A stretch of 64,000 bases of DNA, from contig NC_041689.1 in the NCBI RefSeq assembly GCF_900005765.1, positions 248,001 to 312,000 on the forward strand. The letters run 5' to 3'. This stretch comes from Plasmodium relictum (taxonomy: Eukaryota > Apicomplexa > Aconoidasida > Haemosporida > Plasmodiidae). A model generated the notes under the pieces. It did no database searches. It had not been told where the DNA came from and saw only the letters and a list, made by a program, of their open reading frames with translations. This document shows, piece after piece, positions 24,645 through 35,900 of the stretch. Position numbers and translations under genes: made by a program. The stretch's first letter is position 1; every line of letters starts with the position of its first letter.

Positions 24645-27389
24645 TTTTACTTTCGTACTTAAATAATTCACTATGTTTTTTCCTTCATGTAAAATTATAA
24701 ATGTTATAGGTAAAAAGAAAGAAGGAATATTTTCATAAGGTTCTTTTCTATTTTTTATATCTATTGATTTTTTAAAAAGAAAACATAATTTTTGCTCAAA
24801 ATTCAAAGATGATAACATTTCATTATTAGCTATTTTTAACAATGACTCATAATACTTAAATATATAAATATCCATATTATGAATTAAATAATAAGAAGAT
24901 AAAGAAATTAAATAAATTATTATTCTATTAATTAAATTATTTATAATTTGTTTCATTTCAGACAAAGGTATATGCTGAACAACAGAGTTTTTAAAATAAA
25001 TGCATAGTTGATCAAATAGTGAATAAACATCATCTGCGTTTAAAATATTACAATTATTTTTGAAATATGACAATGCTTTTTTTTCAAAACATTCGAAACA
25101 TTCATATATGCATGAATTCACTACATTATTTAGTTCACACATTCCTTTTTCCAATTCAACTAAATCAAAAAAAAATTTTTTTTTTTTTTTTTTCTTTTTA
25201 ATAAAAAAAGAAGTCATTTCATAATTCTCTTCTTTTTCTTCATCGCTAAGATAATAATAATCATTCAAATTAAAAGAGTTATATTTAATATCTGTGATAA
25301 AATTAATTTCAAAATTATTTAGTTTTTTTTTCTCATCTTCTTCTGTTTCTTGTTCTTTTTCTTCAAATTGATGTTCTATTTTTTTATCTTCTACCTTCTT
25401 TTCATTTTCTATTTCTTGTTCCTTCTTCTCTATTAATTTTTTTATTTCTTCTTTTTTTTTTCTCTCTTTACAGTTTTCAATTTCAATAAAATCTTCTTGT
25501 TCTTCATTTCTAATATTTATTATATTAAAAAAATAATTATTTAAATAATCCTGAAAGTTGAAAAACTCATCAAAAGATTCTCTAAATGAAAAGCTAATCG
25601 GATTATTATCAATATAATTTGCAGTATTTTCATAATTCTCTTTTTTATGTAATATATTAGTTAAATTACTGTTCTTATTAAATAAATTAGCATTTATTAA
25701 TCTATATGTATAGCTTTTCATTTCTATTATTTTCCTTTTTAATTTCGCTAAACTTAGTATCAAATATTTTAGAATTTTTCTACTAATTAAAAAGAGCTCT
25801 AAGTTATATTTAAAATTTTTATAAATATATTCACAATTTATATATTTCTTTTTTGTATCTATTTCAATGTGAAATTTTATATTTTGTTTTAAATTGTTTA
25901 AATTGTTACTTAATAATAATAGAGAATTATTACAAGATACAATTATTTTTCGAAATAAATAAGGATAAAAGATATACGTATATAATTCTTTATATAATAC
26001 TATAACATAATTTTTTATATCAAAAATTGTTGGAAAATTATAATCATGTTCATATTCTATGTTGTCTCTTAAATTTTTTTTTTCAAATAACAATTCAACT
26101 AAATTAGCTAATTTATTAATAGAATTAAAAGTTATTTCTTCGTATTCTCTGCTAAATAAACTTAATAATAAATCCTTTTCTTGAACTTTAAAGTCATTTA
26201 TATTCCTAGTTATATGCAAAAATTCTTCAATTAAGTTTAAAACATATAACATATTTTCTTTTTTTATATATTCATTAATTTTATTATTTATTAATATCTT
26301 AATATAAGGTAAATAAAAATCATTATAAATATTTAATGTATAATACATACCATCAATGGACTGTTCATTTATACAACTTTTGTAATCATATATTTTTTCT
26401 TTTATATCTTCAGTTTTTATTATATTACCAATATAATAATTATTTCTAATGGTTTCGTTTATGTAACTGATTTGATTTATATTATTTTTGCAATTTTCTA
26501 TAATGAAAAAAAAATTCTCTTTTATGTTTTTGTTTTTTTTTATATTGGAAATATATGAAGATACATTGCTAATTTTATTATCCACTACTTTTTTTAAACA
26601 GTCTTTTTCAACATTTAAATAAGTAAAAGCACTCAAGCAAAGTTTTACTCTACTTACATAATTTTCATCTTTAAAAAAGTTCTTTGATAAATAGTTAACA
26701 AATATATTAATTATATAATTTTCATAATAATTAATTTTTTTTATTTTTAAGTTAATTATAGATATATTTTGGATATTATTATAAAATATAAATGTTTTTA
26801 AATTATTTAACCTTTTTATATATTCCATAAAAACTTCAAAATCAATATCTATCATTTCAAAGCATTCATTATTTTCCATTTCTTCTTTTAAAAAACTAAA
26901 AATTTCAAAATTTTTGTTTCCTTTTATCTCATTACATAATTTTTTTATCTCTTCGTCTATTATTACATATAATTTTAAAATTTTATCTATTTCAATTAAA
27001 CATTTTTTTTTTTTAATTAACGATAATAATTTATTCTTATTTTCTTTTAAAGCTTTATTATTTACACTAAATTCTTCTTGAATATTTTCTAACTCATAAG
27101 AATTCCAATTTTTTTTTTTTTTTATATTACCTATTTCATCAGTATATTTATAAAAGTATTCATATTTTTCTTTTGCTATTGTATTAATAAAATTATTTAA
27201 TGTGCTAATCTTATCATTTACATATTCTATAGTTTCATTTATTTCTTTTTCACATGTAAAATTTTTCAATATATCCTTTATTTCTAATGTAAAAATTTTA
27301 TTAATGTCACAATTGTTTATCATATTTTTTTCTTTGATAATACACTTATTATTTTTAGTATGACTTATATAATATTCTTTTAAATTCAT
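24270..27389 (-). CDS. Large helical protein resembling tethering-complex (CATCHR) subunits
   Basis: Predicted exons are 24659-27389 and 24270-24430 (963 aa). The last exon (ITEEKFINLMIDYLKDP ...) fits only if the donor is GTACGA in phase 1. Residues about 35-170 form coiled coil, then the protein is nearly all helix with scattered aromatic residues. An acidic Glu/Lys insert covers about 640-720 and a poly-Lys run lies near 735. The order of N-terminal coiled coil plus a long helical-bundle body resembles COG, Dsl1/RINT1 or exocyst subunits. No subunit-specific motif could be assigned, so identity (COG2, COG4 or RINT1-like) is a guess. The intron contains a (TA)n tract at 24593-24640. Real gene, function uncertain. 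Confidence 0.7.
24593..24640. repeat. (TA)n microsatellite within an intron
   Basis: A TA run of about 48 bp inside the predicted intron (24431-24658) of the tethering-like gene. Confidence 0.9.
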
Positions 27390-27979
27390 TATTTCTTTTT
27401 TAATTATGTGTATATATTTTTTTTATTTTGAGCTTATAATAGCATTTTTCTTGTATATAGAAAAATATAATACGTTTATTTTTTTACATTTTATCTAATT
27501 ATCTTTATTTTATATATCTTATTTTTTCATTTATATATTTATATAAAATAAAATATTGCTCTTATAGGGAAGTAGTTTACGTTTAAATTTTTTTCTATTT
27601 ATATATATATAATTAATATAAATTAAGAAATATCCTATATAATAACATAAAAAAAGTTTCTTAAAACAAATGATTAAAGATAGTATTCACAATATTTTCA
27701 CAAAATATTTAAAATGCAAATAGTGTAAATAAAAAAAAAAAAAAAAAAATTTTTTAAAACTAAAATCAATAATTAAAAAATAAAATTGAAAATTTTCATA
27801 AGTAAAAATATATTTACATTTATATAATCACAAGTCTTTTTTTTTTTTTTTAAGTATTTTTTTATATAATTCGAATAATATATAATGTTCTCTTTGCTAG
27901 AGTACCAATTAAAAAAATAATTTATATAAAATTATCAGAATATAAATATTAAAGTACCTATAAACCTTTTATCATTTAG
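27390..27979. promoter_or_regulatory. Spacer upstream of the tethering-like gene
   Basis: About 590 bp between the start of one minus-strand gene and the stop of the next, so it should carry a promoter and a 3' UTR. It contains poly-A and poly-T tracts. Nothing specific seen. Confidence 0.4.
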
Positions 27980-30940
27980 TTATTTACACAAAATTGAAAA
28001 GAACAAATGTTTTTCTAAATATTTTATATATTTATTTTTTAAAGAATATTTTTTTTTATATTTTAAATCCTCCCAAAGAAAAAAGGTTGAATTAAATATA
28101 ACATTATTTTCATCAATAAGAAAAATAATTTTTTTAATTTTATTTTCTTTAACCTTAATTTTTTCATTGATAAAACATTCGTCATTAGTTATAATAAAGT
28201 CTTTTTTATTAGAAATATGAATTTTTTTTTTCTCATAGCACATTAAGTAATATATATCCATTACATAATTTAATAATATAAAAATAAAATCTACTTTAAT
28301 ATCATAATTTTTGTTTTTATAATATATTAAAAATTTTTTAAACATATTAAAAAATTTATTACACAATAAGTTTAATAATAAATAGCTATTTTTTTTTTTC
28401 TTTACTAGAATGTTATCATTAAAATATTTAAGTAATTTATGGTTAAAAGGAAAATGCAAAACTTTCTTTTTTTTAATTTTGTTTTTAAAGAAAATATTAT
28501 GCAATGGAAGAAAACAAAGTGTAAAATAATTTTGTTGTTGTTCTGTTTTTGATATAAAGATATCTTCAACATTACTATTTGAATTAAAATTCATTATTAT
28601 TTCAAAACATATATTAGGATATATATAAGTAGATCCTTTAAAATAAGAACACATCTTAGACAAAATCATGTAATTTTTAAAATATACCCAGTTTGTTTTT
28701 ATATTATTTATTATAATGAATGGTGGTATATTAATATCTATACTATTAATTATTTTTTTTAATGTTTTCATATTTTTTTTACATTTTCTACTAACTGATA
28801 ATGCTTTATTTTCTTTTTTTGAAATTTTTTTAACATTCCCATAACTTTTTTTTTCATTTAATTTCTTTTCAAATAAGTCTGCAATAGAATTTATAATAAT
28901 ATCACGAGTAAAGTAACATATATGATTTGTTTTTATTTTATTTGTATAAAAATCGTAACTATTTTTTTTTAATTTATAATAAGCTAAACCATATAAGATA
29001 AATTTTAATAAAAACGTTTTGTAGTTCTCTACAGAATGAAACACTTCACTTTTATAATTAATTTTTAATATATTTATAAATGCATGAACACAAGATGGAA
29101 TACAAATACTGTGATAGATAAATTGATCTTTTTTGATTATATCAATCTGTCTTAAATATATGATATTATGAATGGTTAACTTATTAAGAACTGTAGAAGA
29201 GTTATTAATTTGAATGTAATAAAAACAAAATTTCATAAATAAAAAACATATATCAAAGTTTTCTTTTACTAAATTTCTTACGTATGATCGATTTTTGTTC
29301 TTATATATATATTCATCATAAAATATTTTAAAAAAATTACGAATTTCTAATGCTTCCTTTAATAAAAAATTAATTTTTTTTTTTATGCTACTGTTATTTA
29401 TAATAATAGTACAATTGTTAGAACAGCTCGTTTTATCACTTTTTTTTTCTTTAGTTTTATTCAAGTATTTAAGTTTCTTTTCAGAATAATATTTAAAAAC
29501 CATATCATTATTTTTTTTTTTTTTTCTTTTTTGAATTTTCCATTTTTTATTAACACACTTTTTTATTAAATAATAAACGGCTTTCACATTTATGTTCTTT
29601 ACATTCTCTCTATTTTCTACTTTATTTATCACTCTATTAAAAATATTCAAATTATAATTTAAATTAAAATATATGCTAAACCTTTTACTCAATTTTTCAA
29701 AATCAAAAAAACGACATATTACATAAAGCATTTCTTTTTTGTCGTAATTATTTAAATCTTTTATAATATTTAAATAATGGAAAGTATTCGATAAATGTTC
29801 TTCATTTAAGGTTAAAAAAATTTTTTTTTTTTTTTTTTTTTTTAATTTATTATATAACTTATTATCATCATGTATAAGTATAGTGTTCTTTGAATACATA
29901 TTATTTAATAGTGAATTAAAAGTTACTTTATTTTTTTTTTTTATTTTTAAGTTATTTTTAGACTTTTTAAATTCTTTTTCTATCAAAATATTGTAAATAA
30001 GTTTACTTGATTTAATTAATAGAAAGCACTTTTTTAAATTGATAAAATAATTAATATATTTTGTCTCTTTTATTCTTAATAAAGCTGTTTCAATTATATT
30101 CCTAATGTTATAAGAAGAAAATAATTTTTTTATGTTTTTATTCGTTTCCCACAATCTGTCACATATTTCTATTCCTTCATATTTTTTTTTATTATTTCCT
30201 CCTTCTTCATTTTCGTTTTTCATTTCTAAATGTTCATTGTAATTTTTCAATATGTTATAATATTTTTTTATTTTACGAAAAAGATCTTCGCCGTATTCAC
30301 AAAAATTTATCTTAATATAATCAAAATCATTAATGAACGAATTGCTACATAAATTAAATTCATAATTAATAAAACTTAAATCATCTGCTGTTATGAAAAT
30401 AGAAGATTCACAAATATCAGTATCCAAAAAATTTTTTTTAAATTCCTTTTTAAGCACATCATAATTTCTATTTGTGAATTTTGAAAAAATTATTGGTATA
30501 TAAGACAATAGTTCTAGTTTATTGTAATTCCATATTATTTCCTTATTACTTTTTATTTCATTTTTAACATTCGTTTTATCATTAAGTAATGATATATTAT
30601 ACTTATTAGAATTAAAATGATCTACACAACTTATACAATTTAAAAAAGTAGTCTTTCCACTATTTTTATCACCGCATATTAATATATCTACATATTTTAG
30701 TTCATTTTTAATATTGGATGTTATTTTATTAATATCATTTTTCAATTCTTTTATATAATTTTTCTTTTCTTTTTTTTCCGAATATATATTTATTTTTTTC
30801 AATATACTCGAATACTTGTTACGAACTTTTAGAAAATTATTATCTATATCTATAACGTCTTCATCATATTTTTCTATATTTTTATAAGTAAATGTTTCTT
30901 CATGATAATTAATTTTCCTTTTATTTTTTCTTTTTTTCAT
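27980..30940 (-). CDS. Plasmodium protein with GTPase-like P-loop, 986 aa
   Basis: A single long exon. The N-terminal 85 residues are basic and helical, followed by a hydrophobic strand and Walker A motif, VDILICGDKNSGKTTFLN, with GDKNSGKTT at 90-98. About 115 residues later DYIKINFCEYGED resembles the strand and DxxG switch II of small GTPases, but the Asp position is Cys (CEYG). No NKxD motif was found. The remainder is basic, aromatic and helical with several cysteines; one Lys run is encoded by 23 consecutive A in the mRNA (29821-29843). No signal peptide or clear membrane segment. It could be a divergent Ras-like GTPase or an unrelated P-loop NTPase such as a Clp1/Grc3-type kinase. Only nucleotide binding is supported. 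Confidence 0.7.
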   Translation of the reverse strand: MKKRKNKRKINYHEETFTYKNIEKYDEDVIDIDNNFLKVRNKYSSILKKINIYSEKKEKKNYIKELKNDINKITSNIKNELKYVDILICGDKNSGKTTFLNCISCVDHFNSNKYNISLLNDKTNVKNEIKSNKEIIWNYNKLELLSYIPIIFSKFTNRNYDVLKKEFKKNFLDTDICESSIFITADDLSFINYEFNLCSNSFINDFDYIKINFCEYGEDLFRKIKKYYNILKNYNEHLEMKNENEEGGNNKKKYEGIEICDRLWETNKNIKKLFSSYNIRNIIETALLRIKETKYINYFINLKKCFLLIKSSKLIYNILIEKEFKKSKNNLKIKKKNKVTFNSLLNNMYSKNTILIHDDNKLYNKLKKKKKKKIFLTLNEEHLSNTFHYLNIIKDLNNYDKKEMLYVICRFFDFEKLSKRFSIYFNLNYNLNIFNRVINKVENRENVKNINVKAVYYLIKKCVNKKWKIQKRKKKKNNDMVFKYYSEKKLKYLNKTKEKKSDKTSCSNNCTIIINNSSIKKKINFLLKEALEIRNFFKIFYDEYIYKNKNRSYVRNLVKENFDICFLFMKFCFYYIQINNSSTVLNKLTIHNIIYLRQIDIIKKDQFIYHSICIPSCVHAFINILKINYKSEVFHSVENYKTFLLKFILYGLAYYKLKKNSYDFYTNKIKTNHICYFTRDIIINSIADLFEKKLNEKKSYGNVKKISKKENKALSVSRKCKKNMKTLKKIINSIDINIPPFIIINNIKTNWVYFKNYMILSKMCSYFKGSTYIYPNICFEIIMNFNSNSNVEDIFISKTEQQQNYFTLCFLPLHNIFFKNKIKKKKVLHFPFNHKLLKYFNDNILVKKKKNSYLLLNLLCNKFFNMFKKFLIYYKNKNYDIKVDFIFILLNYVMDIYYLMCYEKKKIHISNKKDFIITNDECFINEKIKVKENKIKKIIFLIDENNVIFNSTFFLWEDLKYKKKYSLKNKYIKYLEKHLFFSILCK

Positions 30941-31607
30941 TTAGATATTTATAAATACAACTCTTTATATATAACTAATCAAATATTATTACTATGAAAC
31001 AATAAAAATTATATTTTTATGTTTTAAACTTAAAAAAAAAAAATTACTAATATTTGTTCCACTTTGATATTAGAAAAAAATTGATTTCATAAATGTTATA
31101 ATTAAAATATATCTTAAATAATTAGCAAACTAAAATAATTTCGAATTATTTTGGCTTATTTTACTTTATTTTACTTTTTATTTTTTTTTCTTATTTTTAG
31201 ATTTAATATTTCTAAAAGTCAAAAAAGTAAAATAAAAATGTTTACCTTAAAAAAAAAACACATAATGCAGTCTATTGTTACTAAGTTCTTTTGCCTTAAT
31301 ATTATATTTTTTTTATACTTAATATTACAAAAAAAAAAATAAAAGAAAAAAGAAAAAGAAAAACAAAAACAAAAAAAAGAAAGAAAAAAGAAAAAAGAAA
31401 AAAGAAAAAAGAAAAAAGAAAAAAGAAAAAAGAAAAAAGAAAAAAAAAAGGAAAAAAAAAACAAAAACAAAAACAAACGAAAAATGAAAAAAGATGAAAA
31501 TGAAAAATTTATAAAATTTGAGGAAATAAATTTTTAAGCGAACTAAAAAAGATATAAAAAAAAATGTTTAATTTATATAAAAATTGAATTTTCCTTTTTT
31601 TTTTAAA
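30941..31607. other. Intergenic region with purine-rich repeat
   Basis: About 670 bp between the start of the P-loop gene and the stop of the membrane-protein gene. The centre is a strongly strand-biased A/G (plus-strand) tract from about 31330 to 31500. ORFs on either strand here are translations of that repeat. Confidence 0.5.
31383..31445 (+). repeat. (GAAAAAA)n heptamer microsatellite
   Basis: G occurs at 31383, 31390, 31397, 31404, 31411, 31418, 31425, 31432 and 31439, exactly every seven bases with A between, giving at least eight perfect heptamers. Less regular A/G/C sequence flanks it. Confidence 0.95.
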
Positions 31608-32936
31608 TCAAACATTTTTTAGTTTTCCTAATGATGAAAATAAAACATTAACTATTGATTCATGTAAAAAAGAAATATTGTGTTTAAGTGAAACATAAAA
31701 ATGAGATTTACATAAATACATATGATCTATGTCTAAAGAACTTTGAAATAATTGAATAAATAATAAAAAATTAGAGAAATATTTACTCATTAAGAAATTA
31801 GCATATGGAAAAGTAAAGAATATCTCATTGATTTTTGAACTAATCCATCTATCAATTTTATATTTACTTGATTTTAACCATTTATAACAAAAAAAAAAAG
31901 GACAAATTTCTATTTCCTCTTCACTATTATTTTTTGAATATATTATAATTTTTTCAATATCATTAATTTTTAAATATTCATTCGAGAAAAAATCTTCATA
32001 AAATTCGTTAGATTCAGTGAATATATTTTTTGTTAATTTTAAGGGAAATGTAACTTTATGTATACATTTATTAATAAAATTAGGAAGTAAAAATAATAGC
32101 AACCATTCCTTTATTTCATTGTTTATGCTATTAGAAAAAAACTCTACAAAATTCAAATTCTTATCTTTATATATTGAATTATATAATATGTATAAAGTTA
32201 ATGTACGGATAGGGTACATTTTTATATTTAAAAAAAAATTACAATCTTTTATTTTTACTTCATCTATATTGGTTATTTTATTTTTATCAATATCATTGTT
32301 AGAAATATAAGACTTGCTAAAATCAAAATTATTTTCCATTTTATTTTCTTTGTCAAAAATTTTTTTTGATTCATCAAATTTCATTAATCTACTACTCATT
32401 TTATTAATAATTATATCCCATGACTTTTTTTTCTTTTCTCCTTTTTCTTGCATTATATTTCTTTTTATTTCATTAAACTCTTTTTTAATGTTTTTGCCTA
32501 CTTTAAAGCCAAAATAATCAGGATTATTAGGCCATACTGGTAAAAAAGCAGAAATGTTTTCATCGTCTTTGGATATATTATAATTTATATTACTTAGTAA
32601 ATGATTTTTTATTTTAATTTTTAAATTAACATCAAAACAATTGAAATAATTTATTTTATTTTCTTTTGAACTAATTCTTATACCTAAAAATGAAACATCT
32701 TTTATATATTTATCTATGTTACATTTCTCTTCTTCCTTAAAGCATAACGATAAAAATGAATTACCTCTAAAATTAAAGAAAATAGAAAAATAAAAAGAAA
32801 AATGTGAATCCACATAGAATTTTATATATAATATTAATTCATAATACACAAAAAATAAATATAAAATAAAAAAAAAAAAAAACATAAAAATTTTCACATA
32901 TTTTATAGTAATAAGACTATAATTAAAATTAATCAT
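31608..32936 (-). CDS. Hypothetical membrane protein, 442 aa
   Basis: The N-terminus has a strong hydrophobic segment at about residues 14-45 (KIFMFFFFFILYLFFVYY...), a signal anchor or membrane helix. The remainder is mixed, with conserved-looking aromatic stretches (FLPVWPNNPDYFGFKVG near 130 and ICPFFFCYKWL near 345) and a charged insert at about 150-235. A hydrophobic helix may also occur near 280-292. No known motif was recognised. A T-rich acceptor-like sequence ending TTTTAG at about residue 56 hints at an intron near the N-terminus, but no donor restoring frame was found, so the exact N-terminus is uncertain. Function unknown. Confidence 0.65.
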   Translation of the reverse strand: MINFNYSLITIKYVKIFMFFFFFILYLFFVYYELILYIKFYVDSHFSFYFSIFFNFRGNSFLSLCFKEEEKCNIDKYIKDVSFLGIRISSKENKINYFNCFDVNLKIKIKNHLLSNINYNISKDDENISAFLPVWPNNPDYFGFKVGKNIKKEFNEIKRNIMQEKGEKKKKSWDIIINKMSSRLMKFDESKKIFDKENKMENNFDFSKSYISNNDIDKNKITNIDEVKIKDCNFFLNIKMYPIRTLTLYILYNSIYKDKNLNFVEFFSNSINNEIKEWLLLFLLPNFINKCIHKVTFPLKLTKNIFTESNEFYEDFFSNEYLKINDIEKIIIYSKNNSEEEIEICPFFFCYKWLKSSKYKIDRWISSKINEIFFTFPYANFLMSKYFSNFLLFIQLFQSSLDIDHMYLCKSHFYVSLKHNISFLHESIVNVLFSSLGKLKNV

Positions 32937-32978
32937 TACATATATGTGTATTTATTTATAGTCTTTTTTTCTTTTTTT

Positions 32979-35900
32979 TTACTTTTGGTGATAATTGTTA
33001 TTTTCAGAATATAGATCAAAAGATATATTTGGAATACAATCCAATGTTTGAAAAGTTTTTATACTATTTTCAATGATATTATTATTATTATTATTATTAC
33101 TATTTGTTTCTATTTCTACATTTTCTTCTTCATTATTTTCATAATCATTAGGTTGATTATTTTCATGGCTATCATGATGTTGAATAATTGGATCATCGTC
33201 TATCTCTTCATTATATATACACTGGTGAAATGTTTCATTTAATTGCTCATTTAAGTTTAAATTATTTTCATCTGACTTATAAAAGTTATACTGTCTTTCT
33301 TCATCAGTTAGAAAGGAATATACACTAGACTCACTTGAATCATTGATATCATATAAAAGGTTGTTTAGTTTTTTTAAATTATTAATTTTATTTTTTTTTA
33401 ATTTTTTTTTTTTAGTAAAATTTTGATCATAATATATTTCTTCTTTTATATATAAATCTGTATTTAACCATATTTTATTTAAAATACTTCTTAATACCTT
33501 TTTTTTATATTTCGAATTTTTTATATAAATATATGCATCCTGTTTTTTTTTTGAATAAATACAGTTATCTTTGACTTTTTTATTTAATTCACAAAAATTT
33601 TCACCAGAAATATTTTTATTCTTTTTTATGTTTATGCTATTACTTTTTAAATGCATATATTCATTATGTTGATGCTGATCTTTAATGTGATTTCTTATTT
33701 TCTTAAGTTTTTTTTTTTTATTTTCTCCTATAAAAAAACCGTATAAAAAATTTGCAACTGAATTAGTAGATGGATTAATATTTTTCAAGTCCTTTACTAT
33801 TTTATTAATTAATTTTACTGCTTTATTTTTGTCATATAATAAAAACGTTTTCATAAAATGTCCACCTTTTTTAGTAAAAAAGAATTCCAAAAAAGTGTTA
33901 TTTAAATATAAAAAATGATAAACTAAATCATAAAAGATTCCAATTTTTAAAATTTTTTTTCCGAATATTTCATGAAAAAACTTTCTGTTACCTAACCAAT
34001 TATTTATTGTTATTTTATTACAGAGATTTTTTAAAAAAGTATTATTGTATAAATAACCATAAAAGTCTAAAGCTTTCATAATTTTTTTAAAATTATTTTT
34101 ATTAATTTTATCTATCATTTTGTTAGAAAATAAAACTTTCGATAACTTAAAATTTATATGTTCATTCATTTTTATTAAATGATTTTCACTGTATGTATTT
34201 AAAATTATTTTAAAATAAGAATATTTTTCAATGAATTTTACATTTACATCTAATATTTTTTTTTCTCTTTCATATATTAACTTTATATTTTTTATATATT
34301 CTTTTTTACTTTCTAGAATACTTGTTTCTTTTTTTTTATTATTCATTGCACATTTCTTAAGATTTTCCTCCTTTTTCTTAGATAAGAATAATCTATTTGA
34401 TGAAAAATCTTCATAATCAAAAAAGCTAATTGCATTATAATATTTTTTTTCATTTTCATCATACGCTTTATTACCTAAATTATTTTTATATATACTATTT
34501 ATATATTTCTTATTATTGTTTATTTTTTCATTATTTTTATTTTTATTATTTATATTTAATAAATTACAATAAGTAGACTTGTTGTCTTTAAAAATAAAAT
34601 ATTGATCTGTTTCTTTTTTTTTTTCTCTTACATTTTTATTTACTAAAGAACTTTTTTCTTCATTTGTTATTTCATTTTTATTTATATTGTCTTCATTCAT
34701 TAAATTTAAAATTTCGTTATGAATACTTTTTATTTTTTTCTTTTTTTCTATTATTTTATCTTTAATATTATTGTTGTTATCGACGTTTTGAACAGAATTA
34801 TTACTGTTATATTTATTAGCAGCACTATTATTAGTATTATTACCATTATTAATATTATCGTTCGGTAGTATTGTTTCTTTATCATATAATGTTAATTTAT
34901 TACTCAGATTTAATAAATTTAAGTTGCTACTACTATAAGGATCTTCACTAAAATTTATTATCTTTTCTTTTAATTTATCATGAACATCCATATAATTCTT
35001 GTTATTTGTCAAATATTCTTCCATTTCTTCATATATTTTATCTTCGCTGCTACAGCAATTAAAAAAATTATTTTCCCCATTAGTTCTTTCATTTTCGATT
35101 ATATGATTGTTTGATTTGTAAAAAGTTATATCATTATAATTCATATATTTATCACTTTTATTTTTATTATTGTTAATTTTATTATTCGTTTCATCTTTGA
35201 AATCTTTAATTTCTAACTTTAAGTTTTCTTCATTTTTCTTAATACTTTTTTCTACATATTTATCAAAAAATCTTTCATTATAATTCAAATTATTACTAAC
35301 AAAAGTAGATTCACACTGTTTTAGTTTTATTTGTTCTCTTAATTTTTCATATTTTCTTTGTTCTCTATGTTTTCTATTTTCTTGATTATTTTCATTTTCT
35401 TCTTTTGAGAATTTTTCGTTTCCTTTATTTTTATTTTCTTCTTTTGAGAATTTTTCGTTTTCCTGATTATTTTTATTTTCTTCTTTTGAGAATTTTTCGT
35501 TTTCATTATATATTAAGCACTTAATTTCTTCATTTTTTATACTTTTTTCGCAATTGTTACTTTTATCATATTTATTATTTTCTTTTTTCAATAATTCTTC
35601 AACTTCATTGTCTTTCTCTTTTTTTTTTATTTCTTCTTTTAAACATTCGAGTTTTTTTTTTTTTACATCAATTATGCAATTTTCACTAAAATTATTTTTT
35701 TTGTATAAATCAATTTCTGCATATTGATTATTTTTTCTTCGTATTTTATATTTAACTTTAGAATTGTTTTCCGATTTAGAATATAAATTTTCATGTAAAA
35801 AATTTTTTCTTTTTTTAATAAAACATTTTCTCTCAATTATTCTAATGTCTTCATCAGAAACATCGCTTTTCGATAAATTATAAATTTTATTTGTATATAC

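Noticed and set aside
31330-31500. Heptamer as telomere-like repeat
   Set aside because: Unit is GAAAAAA, not the Plasmodium GGGTTYA telomere repeat.
32750-32820. Intron in the N-terminus of the membrane protein
   Set aside because: A good acceptor is visible but no donor restores frame, so the single exon was kept.
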